DNA from: Gammaproteobacteria bacterium
GTDB lineage: Bacteria; Pseudomonadota; Gammaproteobacteria; DSM-16500
DNA: 8,643 bases
NCBI GenBank assembly: GCA_021323555.1
Contig: JAJONP010000081.1
Coordinates: forward strand, 1 to 8,643
Reading direction: 5' to 3'
Positions 1 through 4,669 of the stretch are shown here, piece after piece. A program made the position numbers and the translations under genes. A model generated the notes under the pieces. It was not told where the DNA came from, did no database searches, and saw only the letters and a program-made list of their open reading frames with translations. How positions within the stretch are numbered: the stretch's first letter is position 1; every line of letters begins with the position of its first letter.

Positions 1-100
1 TTTTTAATTTATCAGCCGCTTCTGTCACATTGAGCCCCGCGCCGTCAATTAAAGTATCTTTAACAATTTCACCCGGGTGGAGTGGGTTGTGTATTAGCAT
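1..100 (-). CDS. higA: HigA-type addiction module antitoxin, 5' part only (runs off left edge)
   Basis: Thirty-three codons are visible, beginning MLIHNPLHPGEIVKD and continuing to a segment resembling the first helix of an XRE/Cro helix-turn-helix (LNVTEAADKLK). The HPGE start is the hallmark of the HigA/VapI antitoxin family, DNA-binding proteins that neutralise a HigB RNase and repress their own operon. The ATG (98-100) follows a perfect AGGAGG at 109-114, eight bases away, which fixes the start. In most higBA loci the toxin gene lies just upstream of higA, but here that place holds the end of an AbiEii gene, so the partner is missing, displaced, or beyond the left edge. The first 16 codons and the leader are duplicated at 2623-2707. 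Family assignment is firm; completeness cannot be judged. Confidence 0.85.
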   Translation of the reverse strand, partial: MLIHNPLHPGEIVKDTLIDGAGLNVTEAADKLK

Positions 101-136
101 ACTATTTGCCTCCTATAGCTAATGATAGTCAATATA
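52..136. repeat. 85-bp direct repeat, left copy (higA leader and 5' codons)
   Basis: This stretch matches 2623-2707 in the same orientation, with 4 mismatches in 85 positions (55, 71, 74 and 133) and no gaps. It contains 36 bases of leader, the AGGAGG site, and 16 codons of the higA-type gene. This is the copy that continues into an open higA frame. Its outer edge lies six bases from the TAA (143-145) that closes the AbiEii frame. The identity is read directly from the sequence. Confidence 0.95.
109..114 (-). promoter_or_regulatory. Ribosome binding site of higA
   Basis: The minus strand reads AGGAGG, a consensus Shine-Dalgarno, eight bases before the ATG at 98-100. The same site is preserved in the second repeat copy at 2680-2685. 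It decides the start codon of the partial antitoxin. Confidence 0.8.
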
Positions 137-142
137 CAACTA

Positions 143-361
143 TTATTCTTTAGTAATTTTCGCCTGCCGAAAAGCTCTTTTCACTATCCGATAAATTTTA
201 TCAAATTCAGGTAAATTTACCATTTGCGTTGATAGCCTAGTGCCCCATGTTTTTTTGAGACGCGCTTCTTTTTTAGAAAATTCTTCACGAATTTCATCAA
301 GCTTTTTTCCTCGATGCGCAAGCTTTGCATTAATCGCTTCAATACAATCACTAAGATTTAC
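143..361 (-). pseudogene. In-frame 3' continuation of the AbiEii gene after a TGA stop
   Basis: Directly after the TGA at 362-364 the same frame stays open for 72 codons, ending at TAA 143-145. The predicted segment starts VNLSDCIEAINAKLAHRGKK and ends RQAKITKE. It is charged and helical-looking, with a codon pattern like the upstream part. AbiEii-family nucleotidyltransferases are usually near 280-300 residues. 208 codons + TGA + 72 codons gives 281, so this is most simply the amputated C-terminal helical region of the same gene. A single substitution such as CGA or GGA to TGA would explain the break. Readthrough or a sequencing error cannot be excluded. Confidence 0.75.
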
Positions 362-988
362 TCAGCCTCTCTCTATTAAATACCATAAATCGTATAAATC
401 ACGCGACTCTGTCCTTGCTCGGTCAAGAAGCGCTACTGTTTTTTCCGTAGCAATTTCAGCAAGAGAATATACCAAAATTTTTTCTCCTTCAGGAAGATCA
501 CTAAATTCTTCACAGCTTTTAATTACAGCATGTTTTTCAGGCATATAAAAAACTTTTTCTTTAATTGTTATATCTACTTTAATTTCTTTCGAAATAGCAA
601 CAGGAAGCAGCCCCTCGTAGGTAAGATAGAATGTATAACTGTTTTGGTGAATCGCTGAGTCAGGTCGTGAAAATCGAAAAACAATATTCGAAGCATGTTT
701 TACTTCTGTATAGACTGCCTCAAGCTCTTGCTTTAACTCTTCAAAAGAAATTTTTTGCAAAAGTGTGAAATCAAGGTCTTCTGAAAACCTATAGTCAGAA
801 AAATAGCAACGTCGCAAAGCTGTTCCCCCTTTAAATATAAGCTTATTTCGTAGGGGAACGCGTGATAATCCTATTAAAAACCAGGCAATGCAATAATCTC
901 TTTCGAGGACGCTTTCTGGTATACGTCTCCCTCCTTGCTCTTTCAATAATCGATTAGAAAGTTTAGAAATTTGACTTTGGTGTATCAT
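362..988 (-). CDS. AbiEii/AbiGii-family nucleotidyltransferase toxin, truncated by internal stop
   Basis: The 208-residue product belongs to the AbiEii (DUF1814) nucleotidyltransferase family, the toxin half of type IV AbiE abortive-infection/toxin-antitoxin modules. Family toxins are cytosolic and use a nucleotide in a growth-arresting reaction. Visible signatures are FKGGTALRR (52-60) with EDLDF (70-74), together the GS/GG...DxD metal and nucleotide site; KVDITIKE (137-144), which supplies a further acidic residue; and EKTVALLDRARTESRDLYDL (182-201), the conserved C-terminal motif. The start ATG (986-988) is three bases past the AbiEi stop, the usual antitoxin-then-toxin order with likely translational coupling. 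The frame ends early at TGA 362-364, and about 72 residues of C-terminal sequence remain in frame downstream. All catalytic motifs precede the stop, so partial activity is possible, but the gene may be inactivated. Confidence 0.85.
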   Translation of the reverse strand: MIHQSQISKLSNRLLKEQGGRRIPESVLERDYCIAWFLIGLSRVPLRNKLIFKGGTALRRCYFSDYRFSEDLDFTLLQKISFEELKQELEAVYTEVKHASNIVFRFSRPDSAIHQNSYTFYLTYEGLLPVAISKEIKVDITIKEKVFYMPEKHAVIKSCEEFSDLPEGEKILVYSLAEIATEKTVALLDRARTESRDLYDLWYLIERG

Positions 989-991
989 GGG

Positions 992-1843
992 TTAAGTCCC
1001 TCTCAACGCAAGCAATTCTTCCTGCGGGATATTTAATCTTAACCGCCACTTTGCTATATAATGTCCTTCCGCAGGAAGACTAGGATCAAGTAGTTGATAC
1101 GTTGAGGTAAGCATTGTTCTTATGAATTCTAAATGAATACGCGAGCCAATTTTATAAAGCTCCATTAAATATCCAAGTCTTCTACTCACAGCACCTACAT
1201 CTAATTTAATGGCATAATCAATTATTTTTTGTGGATCAATCGCGGCGCTTTTTATTGAAAACCCTTTTGCAACTTCTGAGAATCCCCCGCAGTAATCAGG
1301 TTGTTTTAAACCATCTAGCAAAGTGCGTTCTAAATCACTGGCATAAACTTTTTCATTTTTATCAATCCACATTTCAGTGATACCAAATAAATCTTTTGCT
1401 TTGCAACGTACAAATCGAAACTCAGTTCCTTGAATTATTCGGGAACGTAACATTCTAGGCGAACTCACATAAACAATAAGCTGTGGTTGTGTCACCATTT
1501 GATGCAAATCAAATGCAGAGCTATAAGAGAAATAGTATCTTTCATTATTTTTTTTATAGCTACTTACAATCAATTCTCGCGCTACTAAATAAGGATTTCC
1601 CAAATATTCTCGCTCAAAACCTAGCTCAAAAGGAACAATACAAAATGTTCCTGATTTTAAACGGATCACTATTCCATTATTAATTAATTGAGAGAGAGCT
1701 TTAGAGGCAGGTACACGCCCGCCTAATATTTTTTCTGCCTCTGGAAAATGGAAAATCGGACGATGATGGCTATATAACATCGTAATTAAGCGGCCAGCTA
1801 AAGGGCCTAAAGTTTTTGTATTATTATCATAATTTATGTGCAT
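992..1843 (-). CDS. AbiEi-family antitoxin/transcriptional regulator
   Basis: This 283-residue protein matches the AbiEi family, the antitoxin and autorepressor of type IV AbiE modules. The N-terminal part (about 10-70) has the expected winged-helix character (LAGRLITML...ILGGRVPASKALSQLINNGIVIRL). The C-terminal domain carries YYFSYSSAFDLHQM (103-116) and the family signature SDLERTLLDGLKQPDYCGGF (169-188). The ATG at 1841-1843 was chosen because AAGAGGGA sits a few bases upstream; an in-frame TTG at 1874-1876 would add 11 residues but has no ribosome binding site and overlaps a TATAAT box. The toxin gene begins three bases after its stop. By family precedent it represses its own promoter through inverted repeats, and a long inverted repeat lies upstream at 1903-1953. 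Its partner toxin is truncated. Confidence 0.85.
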   Translation of the reverse strand: MHINYDNNTKTLGPLAGRLITMLYSHHRPIFHFPEAEKILGGRVPASKALSQLINNGIVIRLKSGTFCIVPFELGFEREYLGNPYLVARELIVSSYKKNNERYYFSYSSAFDLHQMVTQPQLIVYVSSPRMLRSRIIQGTEFRFVRCKAKDLFGITEMWIDKNEKVYASDLERTLLDGLKQPDYCGGFSEVAKGFSIKSAAIDPQKIIDYAIKLDVGAVSRRLGYLMELYKIGSRIHLEFIRTMLTSTYQLLDPSLPAEGHYIAKWRLRLNIPQEELLALRGT

Positions 1844-1876
1844 AATATCCCTCTTAAAGGCATATTTTACATACAA

Positions 1877-1882
1877 ATTATA
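1877..1882 (-). promoter_or_regulatory. Candidate -10 box for the abiEi promoter
   Basis: The minus strand reads TATAAT, the consensus -10, placed so that transcription would start about 25-30 bases before the chosen abiEi ATG. No good -35 is seen at 17-bp spacing (the region reads ATAGAA and overlaps the edge of the inverted repeat). The surrounding AATTATAATT is itself palindromic, so the plus strand also shows TATAAT at 1879-1884 and could serve the divergent U-box gene. Confidence 0.4.
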
Positions 1883-1887
1883 ATTTA

Positions 1888-2610
1888 TTGAAGGAGAAAT
1901 TCTATTTTAAGTGCAAAATAGCCCTTTCAAAGGGTTATTTTGCACTTAAAATATTATTTTCAATTCAAATATTATTGATTAATGATAAAGATTATATTGA
2001 AAGATTTAAAAGATTAGGGCCTAGAGCATCACTAGCGATCGTAAGCGACAGACTTGAAGGTGATCTTTTACTAAGGTTTTGTAAACATTTACGTTCTGAA
2101 GGTGTAGATATACCTTTACCCAAAATACCAGCAGCAGAAGCAGAAATTACATTAAAAGAAGGATCTAAAGAATGGCTAAAAAGAGAACTGCAATCTTTGC
2201 AAGATTTAGACACGGCAGTTACTGACTCCATTACTTTAGAAATGATGACTGAGCCTGTCATAGCTGATGACGGGAATGTATATGATCGAAAACCATTACA
2301 AAAACATTATGATTCCTGTCGTAGGGATGGGAAAATCCCTACGTGTCCAAAAGATCCAGGCCAAAAGCTACGTAATCCAAAACGTCTCGTAGAATCCAGG
2401 CGTGTAAAAGCCATGGTAACCCATGTTAAAAAGGTGTATGGTTCGCTTGAGAAACTGCAAGAAAATATAACGATTCTTGAGAAAAAAATTGCATCTTTCA
2501 ATTCTTCACAAGTGGTTGCGTCCCCTTCTTCTGAAGGCTACTTTAAATCACAAAATAAACCTGTTGCTGGTGTTAGCAACACCTCTACATTAACTTATGG
2601 AATTAAGTAA
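1888..2610 (+). CDS. U-box domain protein (putative E3 ubiquitin ligase effector), start uncertain
   Basis: The open frame gives up to 240 residues. Residues about 113-178 form a U-box: DSITLEMMTEPVIADDG, then VYDR, a CP pair (153-154) and a closing helix VKAMVTHVKK, matching the usual order PxTLxLMxxPV, G, Y, CP. U-boxes are eukaryotic ubiquitin-ligase folds that recruit E2 enzymes; in bacteria they occur mainly in proteins delivered into host cells, such as Legionella LubX, which suggests an effector. A short coiled-coil-like helix (about 184-203) and a polar, probably disordered tail follow. No signal peptide is seen. The start is problematic: there is no in-frame ATG before the U-box. The longest frame begins at TTG 1888 and reads through the 51-bp inverted repeat; TTG 1975 is the other option but has no ribosome binding site. 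It is the only recognised gene on the plus strand and diverges from abiEi. It may be 5'-truncated. Confidence 0.6.
   Translation: MKEKFYFKCKIALSKGYFALKILFSIQILLINDKDYIERFKRLGPRASLAIVSDRLEGDLLLRFCKHLRSEGVDIPLPKIPAAEAEITLKEGSKEWLKRELQSLQDLDTAVTDSITLEMMTEPVIADDGNVYDRKPLQKHYDSCRRDGKIPTCPKDPGQKLRNPKRLVESRRVKAMVTHVKKVYGSLEKLQENITILEKKIASFNSSQVVASPSSEGYFKSQNKPVAGVSNTSTLTYGIK
1903..1953. repeat. 51-bp near-perfect inverted repeat between abiEi and the U-box gene
   Basis: Arms of 25 bases (1903-1927 and 1929-1953) surround a single central base. The only arm mismatch, G1921 opposite T1935, would be a G-U pair in RNA. The core is CCCTTTCAAAGGG, with AT-rich outer arms (TATTTTAAGTGCAAAATA and its complement). 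It lies about 60 bases upstream of the abiEi ATG, next to that gene's TATAAT, and is formally inside the long version of the U-box frame. Two readings fit. It may be an operator, since AbiEi proteins of studied systems bind inverted repeats upstream of their own gene. Or it may be a small palindromic insertion placed just after a Shine-Dalgarno-like AAGGAG at 1891-1896. No run of T follows it, so it is not a typical terminator. Confidence 0.9.
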
Positions 2611-2671
2611 GTAGTAATGAAGAAGCATCTTTAACAATTTCGCCTGGGTGGAGTGGGTTGTGTATTAGCAT
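2603..2671 (-). pseudogene. higA: Decayed 5' stump of a higA-type antitoxin gene
   Basis: The AGGAGG site (2680-2685), the ATG (2669-2671) and the codons for MLIHNPLHPGEIVKD match the partial higA at 1-100 almost exactly. After codon 15-16 the likeness stops abruptly, and an unrelated tail (ASSLLLT) ends at TAA 2603-2605, inside the last codons of the convergent U-box gene. The 22-residue product has no helix-turn-helix, so it cannot act as an antitoxin. It sits 48 bases after the stop of the XRE antitoxin. It is best explained as the piece left behind when the AbiE/U-box segment was inserted or recombined here. Confidence 0.8.
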
Positions 2672-2707
2672 ACTATTTGCCTCCTATAGCTAATGATAGT
2701 CAACATA
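2623..2707. repeat. 85-bp direct repeat, right copy (higA leader and 5' codons)
   Basis: Partner of 52-136, with 81 of 85 positions identical in the same orientation. One edge lies 12 bases after the U-box stop codon; the other lies 12 bases before the end of the XRE antitoxin gene. Together the two copies enclose only the AbiE genes, the inverted repeat and the U-box gene. Confidence 0.95.
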
Positions 2708-2717
2708 GCGAAGCTAT
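2705..2717. repeat. Short perfect inverted repeat downstream of the XRE antitoxin
   Basis: ATAGC-GAA-GCTAT has 5-bp arms and a 3-base loop. It overlaps the outer edge of the right 85-bp repeat and starts three bases past the antitoxin stop. It may act as a small transcript-end hairpin or protein-binding site. No T-run follows on the minus strand, so terminator function is doubtful. Confidence 0.35.
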
Positions 2718-2719
2718 AA

Positions 2720-3022
2720 CTACACAACCTTAAGATTAATTTCCATATGTATTCCATCACGATTAAGCGCATCTTGTAAAGCCAAGGTAATAAATTGCTT
2801 TTCTGGATACTTTAACTTTTTTGCGAATTTTTTAGCTTGTTTAGGGCTTACACTTTTACGGTCATGTTCCAGATCACATAAATACTGCGTTGAAACGCCT
2901 AGTTTTCTTGCAAAATTAATCTGATTAATTTCTTCGCATGTTCGGATTGACCAAATTAAACTGCCAAGAGTTAGTTTTTTACCTGATATTTTTTCAAGCG
3001 CCGAGAGAGCATCAATATTCAT
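2720..3022 (-). CDS. XRE-family helix-turn-helix antitoxin (RelE/HigB partner)
   Basis: The 100-residue protein has a Cro/C1-type helix-turn-helix across about residues 18-72 (LTLGSLIWSIRTCEEINQ, then FARKLGVSTQYLCDLEHDRK, then KQAKKFAKKLKYPE). The C-terminal tail (ALQDALNRDGIHMEINLKVV) is where antitoxins of this type usually contact the toxin. It should neutralise the toxin encoded just upstream and repress the operon by binding its promoter. The ATG (3020-3022) overlaps the toxin stop by 11 bases and has a GAGGTG site seven bases upstream inside the toxin gene, so translation is probably coupled. Toxin-first order is typical of HigBA-like modules. The gene looks intact. Confidence 0.9.
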   Translation of the reverse strand: MNIDALSALEKISGKKLTLGSLIWSIRTCEEINQINFARKLGVSTQYLCDLEHDRKSVSPKQAKKFAKKLKYPEKQFITLALQDALNRDGIHMEINLKVV

Positions 3023-3293
3023 GTTTATTCACCTCAGTAATGGATATTAAATGAAAATCTTTTCTTTTATCTTCTACGTAAATTGCCCGATAGCCTTTAT
3101 TTAACCGTATAGATCGCTCGCCCTGCCTTCCTCCCTTCAATGGTTCATCATGATAGCCTGGTGTTTTTCTGACTTCATACACTCCTATTTTTTTTACTGC
3201 ATCTACCCAGCCTTGTAATTTTAGGACGATATGCAAAGGCAATTTCGCCACGTTCTTTTTAGCATTTTTCGTTATTTCAACACACACAGGCAT
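3012..3293 (-). CDS. RelE/HigB-like type II toxin (mRNA interferase)
   Basis: The 93-residue basic protein belongs to the RelE/ParE superfamily, in the branch encoded before XRE antitoxins. Family members cut mRNA on the ribosome and stop translation. Recognisable features are the short start ending in VEITKNAKKNVAKLP, the central DEPLKGGRQGERSIRLNKGY (49-68) and the C-terminal ITEVNKHEY (85-93). R60, R63, R69 and the terminal His and Tyr occupy the usual catalytic or RNA-binding places. The length is normal for the family and no damage is visible. The start at 3291-3293 has only a weak purine-rich site upstream. The gene begins 65 bases after the nadA stop, so it could be read from the nad operon as well as from its own promoter. 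Confidence 0.88.
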   Translation of the reverse strand: MPVCVEITKNAKKNVAKLPLHIVLKLQGWVDAVKKIGVYEVRKTPGYHDEPLKGGRQGERSIRLNKGYRAIYVEDKRKDFHLISITEVNKHEY

Positions 3294-3358
3294 TGTATGT
3301 TTCCAACTTCATTAAATATTACACCTATTTTGTGTATTTTAATAGGGTTCTTTATGCA
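3294..3358. other. Intergenic gap between nadA and the RelE/HigB toxin
   Basis: This gap is AT-rich. An imperfect inverted repeat, CCTATT (3324-3329) with AATAGG (3341-3346) and an 11-base loop, is the only structure seen. The minus strand also shows GTAATATT at about 3313-3320, a possible -10 for the toxin-antitoxin pair. There is no convincing rho-independent terminator for the nad operon. Confidence 0.35.
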
Positions 3359-4669
3359 TTAAAAATTCTCGCGGGTAATACTAATCATTTTCTCCAATGC
3401 TTTTTTAGCATTGGTCACAATCCATTGTTGGCCTGCTGGATCAAGTCGTTCCCGCGAACCCAGAAACTCATTGACCACATCACCAGGTTTTACTCTATTA
3501 AAATCAGGTACTTTTCCTTGCCGCAATAAATCTAATACAGCCACTAAATGCGGGGGATCATTGCGTGACATTGTAGCGCAACCGCAACCCCGTTTTTTGA
3601 AATTCATATTTTCTATTTCACTGAGATTGACGACTTGAATATTTTTCTGTTGGCAGGCTTCTCTTAAATTTTTCACCATGTGGTTTTCAGTACCCACAGC
3701 ATATTTCCCTGTCCCTGCGCGATCATTGCTGACCCTATCCCATAAATAAGCGGTTGAGCCGTAACCATCTGCGATAGACACAACTTCTTTACGGCATTCA
3801 GGATGTACAACCACGTGGTAACCTAATTGTTGCCAATAAGAAACCATTTCAGGTTGATAGTAACTATGCACGCCACATTCACTGGCAAATAAAATTAATT
3901 GTGCAGTATCAAACTGTTTGATGAATTCGGGTGTTTGTTCAGCCAGTTTAAAATTGACTGCAGCTTGTCCTGCAGGCCAATAGGCTATTTTTTCGGGTGA
4001 GATACCTAACCAAGCCGCCACATTTTCACCCATGTGTCTATCGGGGATAAATAAGATTTTCTTTTTTTGTTTTAACGCCCACTCAAATATTTTTTTCACA
4101 TTTGAGCTGGTACACACTGCGCCGCCTTGCGCACCCGTCATTGCTTTAATACGCCCTGATGTATTCATATAACAGACAGGCAGAATAGTATTTGTATCAT
4201 AACGCGCATTCAATTGATCAAATGCAGGTTGCACCATAAAATCCTTTGCTAACATTTCCATAGTACAACCTGATTTTGGATTGGTAATATAAACTTCCTG
4301 GTCATCATGTGCGAGAATAGCTATAGATTCCGCCATAAAATGCACTGCGGATTCCACAATGATTTTTTTCTCGGGGTGTTCAACTGCCATCAGCGCTAAT
4401 TGATAAGAATCCGCCACTGTACCACCAAAATATTTAATCATTTTAACGATTTCGCCACCCATGTAATAATGCGCGAGCAGTAATAAAGAATCGCCAAAAT
4501 GTTTTGCAGCCGCTTCCATATAAGGTTGCATCCATAAAAGCGTTGTACTCATATCACGGTCAGGTAATGCTTGATACTCTTCCGCATACGGCAAAAATTC
4601 TTGGGTATACCAATCCAATGGATAATCATCCTGACACACTTGCATATCCGGTTTAAGTTGTATTGGCAT
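3359..4669 (-). CDS. nadA: Quinolinate synthase NadA (long form)
   Basis: NadA condenses iminoaspartate with dihydroxyacetone phosphate to quinolinate using a [4Fe-4S] cluster, the second step of de novo NAD synthesis. Family landmarks are AHYYM (66-70), SGCTMEM (133-139), YMNTSGRIKA (167-176), VCTSSN (185-190), PDRHMG (209-214), ECGVH (264-268), HPEC (289-292), YGST (303-306) and GCGCATM (361-367). By position against the E. coli enzyme, the three cluster ligands are probably C135, C265 and C364 (C362 is the alternative). At 436 residues it is clearly longer than the roughly 350-residue E. coli enzyme; much of the excess is an insert of about 25-35 residues after the PDRHMG segment (about 228-262) plus extra N-terminal sequence. 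The ATG lies 17 bases inside the end of nadB, with GGGG about ten bases upstream, so translation is probably coupled. Confidence 0.95.
   Translation of the reverse strand: MPIQLKPDMQVCQDDYPLDWYTQEFLPYAEEYQALPDRDMSTTLLWMQPYMEAAAKHFGDSLLLLAHYYMGGEIVKMIKYFGGTVADSYQLALMAVEHPEKKIIVESAVHFMAESIAILAHDDQEVYITNPKSGCTMEMLAKDFMVQPAFDQLNARYDTNTILPVCYMNTSGRIKAMTGAQGGAVCTSSNVKKIFEWALKQKKKILFIPDRHMGENVAAWLGISPEKIAYWPAGQAAVNFKLAEQTPEFIKQFDTAQLILFASECGVHSYYQPEMVSYWQQLGYHVVVHPECRKEVVSIADGYGSTAYLWDRVSNDRAGTGKYAVGTENHMVKNLREACQQKNIQVVNLSEIENMNFKKRGCGCATMSRNDPPHLVAVLDLLRQGKVPDFNRVKPGDVVNEFLGSRERLDPAGQQWIVTNAKKALEKMISITRENF

Noticed and set aside
362..364. TGA as a recoded sense codon (selenocysteine or Trp)
   Set aside because: The RelE/HigB toxin in this window uses TGA as a normal stop, and no selenocysteine insertion element is evident; a nonsense mutation is simpler.
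240..548. 102-codon plus-strand frame
   Set aside because: Lies antisense to the AbiEii gene and its continuation; no recognisable motif and no ribosome binding site.
1483..1683. 66-codon plus-strand frame
   Set aside because: Antisense to abiEi; composition looks like a shadow of the real gene.
1992..2501. Two minus-strand frames (89 and 64 codons) opposite the U-box gene
   Set aside because: The plus frame has a clear U-box signature; the minus frames show no domain or start signal.
2569..2583. GGTGTT-AGC-AACACC inverted repeat near the end of the U-box gene
   Set aside because: Lies inside coding sequence, is short, and has no T-run after it; probably chance.
3293..3638. Plus-strand frames of 78 and 75 codons over the nadA 3' end
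   Set aside because: Antisense to well-supported nadA, with no family likeness.
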